A DNA stretch of 64,000 nucleotides from Hyphomicrobiaceae bacterium (GCA_022844225.1 JALHMC010000008.1:53667-117666); one strand, 5' to 3'. Shown: positions 9,010-18,614, numbered from the stretch's first letter. Program-made: numbers and translations. The notes: generated from the sequence alone by a model not told the origin.

Positions 9010-9426
9010 ATGCCTCCAGTGATGCAATGGACGATCGTAACCGTCTCATTCGTCTGCGGCGTGGTTGCCGTATGGGCCGGCCTGTCCTGGGCGGCCGGTC
9101 CGCTCCCGGCGATAGCCGAGGTCAACGGCTTCACCGGCAATGCGGGCGAATGGGAATTGACGGCGACACTCACACGCGACGATGGCTCCCGCGAACTGAG
9201 CGGTCCGATGAAAATGACACACGTCGGATGGTGTAGCCAGGAGGGCCCTCAGGAGAAATCGGGCGAGCTGCGCGTGCGACAGCATCCCCTCTTCGCCCGC
9301 ATCGACGCTACAGTGACGTTTGACGGCGTCGCCTGTAGCTACCAGGGCTCGCTGTCGGACGCCTATGAGGGCAAGATGACCTGTCCTGATCGGCGCCCGA
9401 TGCAGCTATTGCTCTGGATCAGGTGA
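9010..9426 (+). CDS. Hypothetical protein with N-terminal membrane anchor
   Basis: The protein has 138 aa; GGGAG precedes the ATG. An N-terminal hydrophobic stretch (residues 6-27) is a signal anchor or signal peptide. The rest is a small, probably beta-rich exported domain with three Cys (WCSQEG, VACSYQG, KMTCPD). No family was recognised. It lies 69 nt downstream of the TPR gene on the same strand and may be cotranscribed. Codon use matches the neighbours, so I think it is real. Confidence 0.65.
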   Translation: MPPVMQWTIVTVSFVCGVVAVWAGLSWAAGPLPAIAEVNGFTGNAGEWELTATLTRDDGSRELSGPMKMTHVGWCSQEGPQEKSGELRVRQHPLFARIDATVTFDGVACSYQGSLSDAYEGKMTCPDRRPMQLLLWIR

Positions 9427-9508
9427 GCTACGGACTCCTGCATCGACGAATGTTTCATCGCAAGGCGCGGCCTGCGCCACGTAGAGGCCCGCACGCGACC
9501 CAGTCGCC

Positions 9509-10372
9509 TCACCCCTTCGCGAGGAAGCGCTTCGCCTCGGTTTCATAGGCCCCATAGCCGAGAGTTTCGCGCAGATCCGCCGGCGAAAGGGCAGCCCCTG
9601 ATTCCGCCTCTCCGGCCTTCAGTGCCGCGAGCCCGGCCTTGATGCCCGCAATGGCAGGCGACAGCATCGCGGTCGGGAACGTGCCGATCTTGAAGCCGAG
9701 CGCGGCGGCCTCCGTTTGCGACGGTGTGGCGCGAGGCGCACCAGGGGAGAGCACCACGAACGAGGGCTTGCCTTTGGCAGCGGCCACGGCCCGCTTGATC
9801 TCCGCCTCGTCGGCCGGACTGTCGAGGAACAGGATATCGGCACCTTCCTCGACGTACATTTCGATACGGGCTACGGCTTCGTCGATGCCCGCCGTCGGGC
9901 GGCAATCGGTGCGAGCGAGGATCAGGATGCCACTCTCCTTGGCGGCCTCCTTCGCCGCCCGGATCTTCATACGTGCCTCCTCGCGCGGGATGCATGGCTT
10001 CCCTCCGGCAGTAAGCGCGCGCGGCGTGATCTTGTCCTCGATCAGGATCGCAGCCGCGCCAGCCCGGCCATAGGCACGAACCGTCCGCTGTACGTTCATA
10101 GGGTTGCCGTAGCCGTGGTCGCCGTCGGCGAGGACGAGGGTCCCGGGCGCTGCCTGGCGGACCATGTTGAACGAATCGAACATTTCCGCGAACGAGATCA
10201 GATCGAGATCAGGCCCCCCGAGCCGGCTTGCAGCAACGCAAGAGCCGGACAGAAACGCGGTCTCGAAACCGGCTCCGGCCGCGAGTTTGGCGGAAATCCC
10301 ATCCCAAACGGCGGGCATGACGACGAATTCGGGCTTCGACAGTAGGGCGCGCAGGCGCTCGGGCGCAGTCAT
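9509..10372 (-). CDS. Isocitrate lyase/PEP mutase family enzyme
   Basis: The protein has 287 aa with a TIM-barrel fold. The signatures are ETAFLSGSCVAASRLGGPD, LADGDHGYGNPMNVQRTV (metal-binding Asp pair), AAILIEDKITPRAL and LILARTDCRPTAGIDEAVAR. Relatives act as oxaloacetate decarboxylase, 2-methylisocitrate lyase or carboxyphosphonoenolpyruvate mutase. The classical ICL loop motif K-K-C-G-H is replaced here by TAGGKPCIPRE, so true isocitrate lyase activity is unlikely. A paralogue lies at 39564-40451. The gene converges on the hypothetical gene ending at 9426. Confidence 0.85.
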   Translation of the reverse strand: MTAPERLRALLSKPEFVVMPAVWDGISAKLAAGAGFETAFLSGSCVAASRLGGPDLDLISFAEMFDSFNMVRQAAPGTLVLADGDHGYGNPMNVQRTVRAYGRAGAAAILIEDKITPRALTAGGKPCIPREEARMKIRAAKEAAKESGILILARTDCRPTAGIDEAVARIEMYVEEGADILFLDSPADEAEIKRAVAAAKGKPSFVVLSPGAPRATPSQTEAAALGFKIGTFPTAMLSPAIAGIKAGLAALKAGEAESGAALSPADLRETLGYGAYETEAKRFLAKG

Positions 10373-10498
10373 GGGGCTCGCTTTCGGCTCTGGTGGCAGG
10401 CGGGATCGCTCTCACATTGTTGCCGCGCCGGCCGATCTGCGGCAAGAAAAAGTGACCGCTCGCAACTTCGGTGCGCGGCAACCCGAGAGCATCCGAAG

Positions 10499-12205
10499 GT
10501 GACAGACCTGCCCAGCTTCAAGAACTCCGTGCGTCCAGCGCCGGCCGTGGCGACGCAGGCGGTAGGCACGTTAGAGGGCAGATGGCCAGCTCCGCTGTTT
10601 TCCCTGGGGCTCGCTGCACTCTATCTCGGGCTCGAATGGTTGAGCTTTCTACACGAGCACGGCGGCCTTCCCGTGACCCCTTGGAATCCGGGGCTCGGCC
10701 TGATGTTCGCAGTGATCATTCTGAAAGGCACCACCTACGGAGTCGTTTTTTTCGCGTCCGTCTTGCTCTCAGCCGTTTTGGTCCTCGGCAGCGCTCTCGG
10801 CTGGGCGTCCCTGATCGTCGTCGCGGCGACCACAGCCATAGCCTACACTGGCGTGGCCGGCGTCGTCCGCGATCTGCTTCGATTGAGCACGCCCCATTTC
10901 CACACCCGGGACATGGGCGTCGTGATCGTCGGTGGACTCGCCGGCGCCGTGATCGCTTCCACAATTCTCGGCTTTGGCAATCTGATGATCCGGCAGGTCA
11001 ATTGGATCGATGCATTGCGCACGGCTGGCCTCTCTGTCCTAGGTGACGTGATCGGTATCGCCGTGGTGACGCCCTTGGTTTTGCGTGCCTATCGGCACCG
11101 TGAAAAGCTGAAATCCGTGCCACCCGAGGTGCTTTTCGAGTTCAGCGGCTATCTGGGCGTGATCCTGATTGCTTTGGGCATCATCATGCGCCCCGATCAA
11201 CCGTTCGGGCAGGGGTTGTTCTACTTGCTGTTCCTGCCTGTCGTGGTTGCGGCCGTTCGGCACGGCATCGATGGCGCCTGTGCGGCGCTCACCATCGCTC
11301 AGTTGGGATTGGTCGGCATCCTCCACCTTTACGGGTTCGACCTCGCGCGATTCACGGAGTACCAGCTTCTGATGCTGGTCATGACGGTAACCGTGCTGCT
11401 TGTGGGCGCTGTCGTCAGCGAACGCGATGCCGCCGACGAAGCAGCACGCGATGCGGCACGTCGCCTGCAAGTTATGCAGAACGAGGCCGCTCGAACCGCG
11501 CGCCTCAATCTGGTCAGCGGCATGGCAGCTGCCCTGGCGCACGAGATCAACCAGCCGATGACGGCAGCGAGGGCACATGCCAGGTCGGTCAGTCGTTTGC
11601 TTGAATCAGAGAACGGCGACAAGGCGCGCGCAGTTCGCAACGTACAATCGATGATCGAACAGATCGACCATGCGGCAGCCGTAGTGCGCCGCATGCGTGA
11701 ATTCTTGCGCCGTGGCGAGCCGGATACCGAGGTTGTCGACGCCCAGGAGGCCGTTGCGGATGCACTAGCCCTGGTTCAGCCACTTGCCAGCTCCGAGGGG
11801 ATCACGATCATTGCGCCCCGCGGCCCCATATCCCTGCCACACGTGATCGGCGATCCGGTGCAAATCCAGCAAGTGATCATCAACCTCGTCCGAAACGGGA
11901 TCGACGCCATCAGGGAAAGCGGTCGCACTGACGGTCGGATTGCAATTGAGTTCGGGTTTGATGACACCAGCGTCGAGATTGCCATCAGCGACAACGGGAT
12001 CGGTATTGCGCCCGACCGTGTGGACACTATCTTCGAGCCGCTCAGCACGACCAAGATCGACGGACTAGGCCTTGGATTGTCGATCTGTAAAATGATCGTG
12101 CAGGCGCACGGTGGACGCATTCGAGTGAGCGAGACGTCTTCGCAAGGCACAGAGGTCCGATTCTCTCTGCCGAGCACGAGTCGAAAGGTAAGTGGCAGGA
12201 CATGA
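10499..12205 (+). CDS. MASE1-type membrane sensor histidine kinase
   Basis: The protein has 568 aa from a GTG start. Residues about 30-305 form a multi-pass membrane sensor of MASE1 type (PWNPGLGLMFAVIILKG, GDVIGIAVVTPLVLRAYRH). A HisKA domain follows with phospho-acceptor His348 in ALAHEINQP, the subtype seen in FixL/DctB-like kinases. The N box is NLVRNGIDAI (462-471), and the G boxes are SDNGIGIAPD and GLGLGLSICKMIV. No PAS domain is visible. The stop overlaps the start of the response regulator (ATGA), so the pair is translationally coupled. The stimulus sensed is unknown. Confidence 0.9.
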   Translation: MTDLPSFKNSVRPAPAVATQAVGTLEGRWPAPLFSLGLAALYLGLEWLSFLHEHGGLPVTPWNPGLGLMFAVIILKGTTYGVVFFASVLLSAVLVLGSALGWASLIVVAATTAIAYTGVAGVVRDLLRLSTPHFHTRDMGVVIVGGLAGAVIASTILGFGNLMIRQVNWIDALRTAGLSVLGDVIGIAVVTPLVLRAYRHREKLKSVPPEVLFEFSGYLGVILIALGIIMRPDQPFGQGLFYLLFLPVVVAAVRHGIDGACAALTIAQLGLVGILHLYGFDLARFTEYQLLMLVMTVTVLLVGAVVSERDAADEAARDAARRLQVMQNEAARTARLNLVSGMAAALAHEINQPMTAARAHARSVSRLLESENGDKARAVRNVQSMIEQIDHAAAVVRRMREFLRRGEPDTEVVDAQEAVADALALVQPLASSEGITIIAPRGPISLPHVIGDPVQIQQVIINLVRNGIDAIRESGRTDGRIAIEFGFDDTSVEIAISDNGIGIAPDRVDTIFEPLSTTKIDGLGLGLSICKMIVQAHGGRIRVSETSSQGTEVRFSLPSTSRKVSGRT

Positions 12206-12825
12206 ACATGAAGCCGGGACCAACCGTCTATATCGTCGACGACCAGCCGGCAGTTTGCCATGCCCTCAGCGAGATGCTGAGCGTTCTCGGCTACCAGATC
12301 GAGACGTTCGGTTCCGCCCATGCGTTCTTGCGGTCGAGCGCCCCCGCCCATGCCGGATGTCTCATCGCCGATGTCCGCATGCCGGGAATGGATGGGATCG
12401 AGTTGATGCACGAACTCGGCCGGCGTGGAAGCAAGCTCCCGGTGATCCTGATCTCAGGCCACGCCGACGTGCCGATGGCGGTCGCCGCGATCAAAGCCGG
12501 GGCAGAGGATTTCATCGAAAAGCCGGTGGATGACGCCCAGCTCGTTGCCGCCATCAACCGATGTCTGGCTCAGGCGTTCGAGGATCTGGCAGGCCGTCAA
12601 TCGCTGCAGGACCTTGAGCGCCGCCACCAGTCATTGACGCGTCGTGAGGCCGAGGTTCTCGACCTGGTCGTGCAGGGCTTCACGAGCCATGCCATTGCGG
12701 GGCGTCTCGGCATAAGCCCGAGAACGGTGGAGAGCTACAGGGTTCAGATCATGGACAAGATGCAGGCCGAGAGCGTGGCCGTCCTCGTGCGCCAGGCGAT
12801 CCGTCTCGGTCTTCTCGCTCCCTAG
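12202..12825 (+). CDS. FixJ-family response regulator (REC + LuxR-type HTH)
   Basis: The protein has 207 aa. The receiver domain has acidic pair Asp13/Asp14, phospho-acceptor Asp57 (ADVRMPGMDG), the conserved Ser in LISGHADVPMAV and Lys in EKPV. The C-terminal 65 residues are a LuxR/GerE helix-turn-helix (LTRREAEVLDLVVQG, GISPRTVESYR). It is encoded with the MASE1 kinase by a 4-bp start/stop overlap, so it is almost certainly that kinase's output. Target genes are not evident. Confidence 0.93.
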   Translation: MNMKPGPTVYIVDDQPAVCHALSEMLSVLGYQIETFGSAHAFLRSSAPAHAGCLIADVRMPGMDGIELMHELGRRGSKLPVILISGHADVPMAVAAIKAGAEDFIEKPVDDAQLVAAINRCLAQAFEDLAGRQSLQDLERRHQSLTRREAEVLDLVVQGFTSHAIAGRLGISPRTVESYRVQIMDKMQAESVAVLVRQAIRLGLLAP

Positions 12826-12932
12826 ATTGACACCCTTTCCATCCGCTGTGACGGCGCAGTACTCCGGGTGCGCGACGGACCCAGCGGCCCTGGAGTAGGT
12901 CAGGCGATCGCGAAACATGAGCTTGTGGGATC

Positions 12933-12953
12933 CGCCGGCGGCTCCGGCCGGCG
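12933..12953. terminator. GC-rich hairpin between convergent genes
   Basis: A perfect 7-bp stem, CGCCGGC (12933-12939) with GCCGGCG (12947-12953), encloses a 7-nt loop. It lies between the response regulator stop (12825) and the hybrid kinase stop (12958). Neither side has a clear T-run, so a bidirectional terminator role is possible but not certain. Confidence 0.35.
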
Positions 12954-12957
12954 ATCC

Positions 12958-15390
12958 TTACGCGGCGCAGCCGTCGATCGAACCGTCGCGCGGCGATTGC
13001 TCGGTGGCGCACCACTTCCGCAGCAGCGCCTCGAGCTCGGATCGATCGAATGGTTTGGCTAGATAGTCGTCGAGGCCGGCCTCAAGGCAGCGTTTTCGGT
13101 CCTCGGCGAATGCGTTTGCGGTAAGCGCCACGATGGGTGGCGCCACCCGGTCCCGGGCCGCGAAAAGGCGACGGATGCGGCGCGCCGTCTCGAAGCCGTC
13201 CATCTCGGGCATATGGATGTCCATCAGCACCAGATCGACTGTATCGCTTTTGGCCAAGATATCTTCGCACCAGCCGAGCGCGTCAGGTCCGCTTGGCGCG
13301 TGATGCACGATGCATCCGGCCTTCTCGCTCATTCGCCGCGCCAGCAGCGCGTTGATGTCGTTGTCCTCGACCAGGAGAATGCGCCGGCCCCGCGTCATCG
13401 ATGCCGGGCCCGGTCCCGGGGCCGTTCGGGCATCAGCCTCCACCGCCATCATGCGAGCCTCACCACGGCAGCGGTCGAGCCCGAGCTGGGTCACGAGCGA
13501 CGCTGGCCGCACAGGGCGCACGAGATAGGCATCGCAGCCCACCGACTTGAATGTTTCGAGACGGCTGCCGCCAGCCTGGTCGACGACCAGCACAGCACGA
13601 GGCTGACGCTGACCTGGAGCGCAGGCCTCGGAAATAAGTTGCCCCACTGCCTGGGGTCCTTCTTCGGCATCGGCGATGACGGTATCGAACACGAGGCCCG
13701 CTTGGTGGGCTGTCGCGACCGTACCGGCTACCGTCTCGCGAGTGGCAACCTCGCAGTGGATGCCGAGCGACAGCAATGTCTCTTGTATGATCGTGCGCTG
13801 CCGTAAGCGCCCCGAGACCACCAGCACTGGACCCATGCGGCGACCTTCCAGGGTCGGCAGGACTTGCCGCGCGCCAGGCTGCGCGAGGAGAACCATTCGC
13901 GCGCGGAATGTAGATCCGACCTCCAGCGTGCTCTCGACCTCGATGTCGCCGTCCATCGCGCGCGCTAAGCGACGCGAGATGGCGAGGCCGAGGCCGGTGC
14001 CGCTGCGTTTGCGGCGAACCGCATCGTCAGCCTGCTCGAATTCGGCAAACAGGTTCTGCATCAGGTTTTCGGCAATGCCGGCGCCACTATCGGCGACCTC
14101 GACTTCGATACAGATTTGCCCCGGCTTATCGGACGCCTGTTTGCTCGCCGCCGTCAGCTGTGAGCGGCGAACACGAACCACAACTCCCCCGGCATCGGTG
14201 AATTTGACGGCGTTACCCAGGAGGTTGAGCAGGATCTGGCGTACGCGCGTCTCGTCGCCGATGACGGTGCGAGGTAAATCGGGATCGAGTCGCCACGCGA
14301 GATCGAGTTGCTTCTCTCGGGCGCGAGGCCACATCAGCTCCACGACGCTTTGCACGCATTCGTCGAGTGGGAATGGCGCAGGATGCATCTCGAGCTTGCC
14401 GGCCTCGATCTTTGAAAGATCGAGTATCTCATCGATGATCGTCAGCAGGTTTTTCGCAGAATAGTCGATCGCACTGATGTAGGACCGCTGCTCGGCTGAA
14501 AGCTCTGTCTCGGACAGCAGGTTGGCCATGCCGAGAATGCCGTTCATCGGCGTGCGAATCTCGTGACTCATGGCAGCAAGGAACCGAGATTTGGCGCGGT
14601 TTGCAGCCTCGGCCTGATCGCGGGCCTCAGCCAGCGCGTTTTGAATGCGACGCTGTTCGCTGATATCGCGACCGAGCAGCTGGATCTCCCTCACGTTACC
14701 GTCGTCGCCCAAGATCGCGGTCTGCTCGAAAGCGAACCAGCGAGCACCATCTGCCGTCATGACAAGTTGCTCGAACCGTTGACGTCGCCCTGACTCGGCT
14801 GCCTCACGAGCCTCCACTTCGTGCTGCAGCACCTCGGGCTTGAACGGCGTGCCCAGAACTTCTCCGGCCTCGACTGCGAAAGTCCGGCAGAATGCCCTGT
14901 TGACGAACGTCAGCCGCCCGCGCGCATCCACGCGCGTAATGATATCGTTTTGGCTGTCGAGAAGGTCGCGGTACCGGGTCTCGTTGTCCGTCAGCTCCCA
15001 CTGCAGATCCTTGAGTTTCTCGATGCCTTTCTCCAGCCGGTCGCTGAGAATCTGGAACCGATCGAGTTCGCGCATGTCACGGGGCGGCGGCGCGGGGCGA
15101 TGACCGAGCACCGCAGCGATTGCGGCAGCTGCCAGAGCCAAGGCCGCAATGATCGCAACTCGGATTGGCTCAAGAATTTCACCGGCAACCAGCCACATAA
15201 TCAGTAGAGCGGCAGCTGCCAATCCGACGAGCGCAATCCGTCCGGCTACAGACAGAATCTTCATGCGCCCCAAGGTCGAGGCGCGCCGTAGCCTTGCGAG
15301 AACTCTGCCTGCGACGGGCGTGAATGCGTGCGCAGCCGCCCAGAATAGGCGGCGGCCGGCCTCACGCAATGACCTCGAAGTATTCCTCAC
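12958..15390 (-). CDS. Hybrid sensor histidine kinase: 2 TM, PAS, HisKA, HATPase, pseudo-receiver, receiver
   Basis: The protein has 810 aa from a GTG at 15390 with AGGGA upstream; an ATG at 15264 (residue 43) is an alternative. Two TM segments (about 45-95) precede a coiled linker and a PAS domain (about 138-245). Phospho-acceptor His276 lies in MSHEIRTPMNG, the N box is LLGNAVKFT near 390, and the G2 box is GTGLGLAIS near 465. Residues 520-640 look like a receiver that lacks the acidic pair and has Arg instead of the conserved Lys (YLVRPV). The final receiver is intact: Glu675/Asp676, Asp724, Thr757, Lys779. No separate Hpt or regulator is adjacent. Confidence 0.9.
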   Translation of the reverse strand: MRNTSRSLREAGRRLFWAAAHAFTPVAGRVLARLRRASTLGRMKILSVAGRIALVGLAAAALLIMWLVAGEILEPIRVAIIAALALAAAAIAAVLGHRPAPPPRDMRELDRFQILSDRLEKGIEKLKDLQWELTDNETRYRDLLDSQNDIITRVDARGRLTFVNRAFCRTFAVEAGEVLGTPFKPEVLQHEVEAREAAESGRRQRFEQLVMTADGARWFAFEQTAILGDDGNVREIQLLGRDISEQRRIQNALAEARDQAEAANRAKSRFLAAMSHEIRTPMNGILGMANLLSETELSAEQRSYISAIDYSAKNLLTIIDEILDLSKIEAGKLEMHPAPFPLDECVQSVVELMWPRAREKQLDLAWRLDPDLPRTVIGDETRVRQILLNLLGNAVKFTDAGGVVVRVRRSQLTAASKQASDKPGQICIEVEVADSGAGIAENLMQNLFAEFEQADDAVRRKRSGTGLGLAISRRLARAMDGDIEVESTLEVGSTFRARMVLLAQPGARQVLPTLEGRRMGPVLVVSGRLRQRTIIQETLLSLGIHCEVATRETVAGTVATAHQAGLVFDTVIADAEEGPQAVGQLISEACAPGQRQPRAVLVVDQAGGSRLETFKSVGCDAYLVRPVRPASLVTQLGLDRCRGEARMMAVEADARTAPGPGPASMTRGRRILLVEDNDINALLARRMSEKAGCIVHHAPSGPDALGWCEDILAKSDTVDLVLMDIHMPEMDGFETARRIRRLFAARDRVAPPIVALTANAFAEDRKRCLEAGLDDYLAKPFDRSELEALLRKWCATEQSPRDGSIDGCAA

Positions 15391-15577
15391 GCGCGTCCCT
15401 GCGACAAACGCCTACTCTTGTGCGAGACGAAGAGACCACAGAGGCTGTTTATAAAGCTTTGCCGGAACGGGTTAGGCTTAAGCCTTGGTTGACGACTGGA
15501 TCGATCTCGACAGAAGGCGCTGGCCAGCGCACGACAGAGACCGGTTCGACGGTGAAACCGGCACGCAAGGAGGCGAA

Positions 15578-16729
15578 ATGGGACCGCTCAAAGGCACCAG
15601 GGTGATAGAGATGGCCGGCATTGGGCCTGCCCCGTTCTGCGGAATGATGCTGGCCGATATGGGTGCCGAGGTGATCCGCATCGACCGACGCGAGAAGGCC
15701 GACCTTGGCCTGGACAGGGCGCCCGCCTTCGAGGTGATGAACCGTGGTCGGAAATCCATCGCCGTCGACATCAAGAAGCCTGAGGCCGTAGAAATCGTGA
15801 AGCGACTCGTCAAGGACGCCGACGCCTTGATCGAAGGGTTCCGGCCGGGGGTGATGGAGCGGCTCGGCCTTGGTCCTGAGGTGCTCGCAACTATCAATCC
15901 AAGGCTGGTCTTCGGTCGGATGACCGGCTTCGGACAGGAGGGACCGCTCGCCCAGCGCGCGGGCCACGACATCAACTACATCGCGCTGGCCGGCGTTCTC
16001 AACCACCTCGGGCGGGCCGGGGAGCGGCCGTTGCACCCGCTGAACCTTGTTGGTGATTTCGGCGGCGGTGGCATGTATCTGGCTTTCGGGGTGGTATGCG
16101 CGCTGCTCGAGGCGCAGCGATCGGGCAAAGGCCAGGTTGTTGATGCAGCCATGGTAGACGGTGCTGCCAGCCTGATGGCGATGTTCCACGGCATGTGGTC
16201 CGAGGGCATCTGGCGCGAGGAACGCGGCACCAACATGCTCGATACGGGCGCCCCCTGGTATGACGTCTATGAGACCAAGGACGGCAAGTGGGTGTCGATC
16301 GGCTCGATCGAGAAGCGCTTTTACGCGGATTTGCTGCAGCGGCTGGGGCTTGCTGGCGCCTCGTTGCCACCCCAGCATGACCGAAGCGGGTGGCCGACGC
16401 TTCGCGCGCGGTTCACGGAAATATTCAAATCCAGAACCCGCGCCGAGTGGGAAGTCGCGTTCGAGGGCAGTGATGCCTGTTTCGCGCCGGTACTTGCGAT
16501 CTCTGAGGTAACCAAGCACCCGCACAATGCGCTACGTTCCACATTCGTCGATCGAGACGGCGTACAGCAGCCGGCACCCGCGCCGCGCTTCTCCCGATCG
16601 CAACCGGAGCTGGCGGCTGCGCCTCGGGAAGCCGGTTCCGACACGCGACAGTTGCTAGTCGCCGCAGGGTTCGACGAGGCAGAGATAGCGAGGCTCGAGG
16701 CTGGCGGCATCGTCGGCCGCGCACGATAG
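15578..16729 (+). CDS. Family III CoA-transferase / alpha-methylacyl-CoA racemase-like
   Basis: The protein has 383 aa. AAGGAGG just before the ATG at 15578 fixes the start; the frame is open from 15485. It opens with GTRVIEMAGIGPAPFCGMML and GAEVIRIDRR. The racemase catalytic pair is visible: His130 in AGHDINYIALAG and Asp160 in LVGDFGGGGMYLA, matching the His and Asp of alpha-methylacyl-CoA racemases. It probably epimerises 2-methylacyl-CoA esters in branched-chain or sterol side-chain breakdown. An acyl-CoA dehydrogenase follows 22 nt later, consistent with beta-oxidation of the racemised product. Confidence 0.9.
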   Translation: MGPLKGTRVIEMAGIGPAPFCGMMLADMGAEVIRIDRREKADLGLDRAPAFEVMNRGRKSIAVDIKKPEAVEIVKRLVKDADALIEGFRPGVMERLGLGPEVLATINPRLVFGRMTGFGQEGPLAQRAGHDINYIALAGVLNHLGRAGERPLHPLNLVGDFGGGGMYLAFGVVCALLEAQRSGKGQVVDAAMVDGAASLMAMFHGMWSEGIWREERGTNMLDTGAPWYDVYETKDGKWVSIGSIEKRFYADLLQRLGLAGASLPPQHDRSGWPTLRARFTEIFKSRTRAEWEVAFEGSDACFAPVLAISEVTKHPHNALRSTFVDRDGVQQPAPAPRFSRSQPELAAAPREAGSDTRQLLVAAGFDEAEIARLEAGGIVGRAR

Positions 16730-16751
16730 AAATCCAGGAGCACCCTTCGAG

Positions 16752-17918
16752 ATGATCACCGGACTGACCGCCGAACAACAGGAAATCCGCTCGGCCATCG
16801 AGCGCATCTGCGATCGCTTCGGCGATGACTACTGGCTGAAGAAGGATAAGGAAGGCGGATTCCCGGTCGAATTGCACCAGGCGCTCGCCGCCGACGGCTG
16901 GCTTGGGATCGCGATGCCGGAGGAATATGGTGGTGCCGGCCTGGGCATCACCGAGGCGGCGCTCATGATGCAGACGATCGCTGAATCCGGAGCCGGTATG
17001 CAGGGTGCCTCGGCCGTGCACATGAATATCTTCGGCCTGCATCCGGTCGTCCTCTATGGGACGGCGGAGCAGAAGCAACGCATGCTGCCCCCGCTGATTG
17101 CAGGCAAGGAGAAATCTTGCTTCGCCGTGACCGAGCCCAACACTGGCCTTGATACGACCCGCCTAAAAACCAAGGCGACCCGCGAGGGCAACCGTTATCG
17201 TGTCGACGGCCAGAAAATCTGGATCTCGACGGCGCAGGTGGCCGATAAGGTGCTGCTACTCGCTCGCACCACCGATCTCGACAAGGTGAAGAAGCCCACG
17301 GAGGGCCTTTCGCTCTTCTACACCACACTCGATCGCAAGTATGTCGAGGTGCGGGAGATCGAGAAGATGGGCCGCAAGGCCGTCGACTCCAACCAAGTAT
17401 TCATCGATGGCCTCCCGGTTCCGATCGAAGACAGGATCGGCGAGGAAGGCATGGGCTTCCGCTACATTCTCGATGGCATGAACCCAGAGCGCATCCTGAT
17501 TGCGGCAGAGGCCGTCGGTCTCGGGCGCGTTGCATTGAAGCGAGCAACGCAATACGCAAAGGATCGCGTGGTATTTGGTCGTCCAATCGGGCAGAACCAG
17601 GGCATCCAGCATCCGCTGGCCAAGGCATGGATGAGCCTGGAGGCGGCGAACCTGATGACGTTCAAGGCGGCGGCCCTATACGACGAGGGCAAACCGTGCG
17701 GTATCGAAGCCAATGCCGCAAAATATCTTGCTGGCGAGGCGGGCTTCGAGGCTTGCGAGACAGCCGTTCTGACACACGGCGGCATGGGCTACTCGAAGGA
17801 GTTCCACGTCGAGCGCTACATGCGCGAGGTCATGCTATGCCGGATTGCACCAATTAGCCGGGAGTTGATCATGTCGAACATCGCCGAGCGCCAGCTCGGG
17901 CTCCCGAAGAGCTACTGA
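16752..17918 (+). CDS. Acyl-CoA dehydrogenase
   Basis: The protein has 388 aa, the typical length of a single-domain FAD enzyme. The signatures are AMPEEYGGAGLGI, CFAVTEPNTGLDTTRLKT (flavin region), YRVDGQKIWISTAQVADKVL, ERILIAAEAVGLG, RVVFGRPIGQNQGIQHPLA and LTHGGMGYSKEFHVERYMRE near the C-terminus. It oxidises an acyl-CoA to the 2-enoyl-CoA and passes electrons to ETF. The gene is coupled to the racemase-like gene and followed at 7 nt by a small membrane protein. Chain-length specificity cannot be read. Confidence 0.92.
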   Translation: MITGLTAEQQEIRSAIERICDRFGDDYWLKKDKEGGFPVELHQALAADGWLGIAMPEEYGGAGLGITEAALMMQTIAESGAGMQGASAVHMNIFGLHPVVLYGTAEQKQRMLPPLIAGKEKSCFAVTEPNTGLDTTRLKTKATREGNRYRVDGQKIWISTAQVADKVLLLARTTDLDKVKKPTEGLSLFYTTLDRKYVEVREIEKMGRKAVDSNQVFIDGLPVPIEDRIGEEGMGFRYILDGMNPERILIAAEAVGLGRVALKRATQYAKDRVVFGRPIGQNQGIQHPLAKAWMSLEAANLMTFKAAALYDEGKPCGIEANAAKYLAGEAGFEACETAVLTHGGMGYSKEFHVERYMREVMLCRIAPISRELIMSNIAERQLGLPKSY

Positions 17919-17925
17919 GAGTCGC

Positions 17926-18321
17926 ATGACGACATCCCCGACCACCGCAGCCGAGCCGTTCATACCGAACGTGGTGTTCCGGCGCATTCGCCGCATTTAT
18001 CTTGGCAGCGTGACCGTTGCCATTTTGATGCTGTTCCTCGCCTTCATCACCACGGTCGAGAAGATCGGCTACGGCGTGCTGCCCGCGCTGTTGCTGATCG
18101 GAGGCGTCGGGCTTCTGATTGTCGCCATGCTGACACGGGCCGCAGCCAGCTGTCCGCGCTGCTCGACACCACTCATGTGGAAGAAGGGGCCGATCGGCAC
18201 GGGCCGGCTCTCGGTCGGAGTGAAGTCGCACTGCCCCGGCTGCGGGCTCGACCTCGATCAGCCGTGGCAGCCGGAGACCGACCAGTCGTCCGACAACGAA
18301 CAAAGCGAAAAACCGATATGA
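17926..18321 (+). CDS. Small membrane protein with a zinc-ribbon-like CxxC pair
   Basis: The protein has 131 aa. Two TM segments (about 27-45 and 52-70) are followed by CPRCSTPLMW and CPGCGLDLD, two CxxC knuckles about 30 residues apart, a likely zinc ribbon facing the cytoplasm. No named family was recognised. It starts 7 nt after the acyl-CoA dehydrogenase stop and its own stop overlaps the next start (ATGA), so it is part of the same transcript. Confidence 0.7.
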   Translation: MTTSPTTAAEPFIPNVVFRRIRRIYLGSVTVAILMLFLAFITTVEKIGYGVLPALLLIGGVGLLIVAMLTRAAASCPRCSTPLMWKKGPIGTGRLSVGVKSHCPGCGLDLDQPWQPETDQSSDNEQSEKPI

Positions 18322-18614
18322 CAATCGCCCGCCCCAAGGCCCAGCCGACGGTTCTCCTGGACGACGCTAAGACGATCGCGACGGAATGGCGGTTCCCCCC
18401 AGGCGCAGAGACCGGTTGGCACAAGCACGGTCACGACTACGTGGTCGTCCCCATGACGACCGGCAAGCTGCTGCTGGAGGAACCCGGTGGTACGTCGCGC
18501 ACCGCGGATCTGACAACCGGTAGGCCATATGCGCGCAGCGAAGGCGTCGAGCACAATGTCGTCAACGCCAACGACTATGAGTTCGTATTCATAGAAATCG
18601 AGCTGAAGCGCTAA
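18318..18614 (+). CDS. Small cupin-domain protein
   Basis: The protein has 98 aa and forms one cupin barrel. The metal-binding motif 1 is visible as ETGWHKHGHDYVVVPMTTG, with a motif 2 His in GVEHNVVNAND. The start at 18318 overlaps the upstream stop. Such single cupins serve as small metal-dependent enzymes or sensors; the substrate is unknown. Confidence 0.8.
   Translation: MTIARPKAQPTVLLDDAKTIATEWRFPPGAETGWHKHGHDYVVVPMTTGKLLLEEPGGTSRTADLTTGRPYARSEGVEHNVVNANDYEFVFIEIELKR

Noticed and set aside
15474..15485. 12-bp palindrome AGGCTTAAGCCT upstream of the racemase-like gene
   Set aside because: It may be an operator, but a single short palindrome without conservation data is weak evidence.
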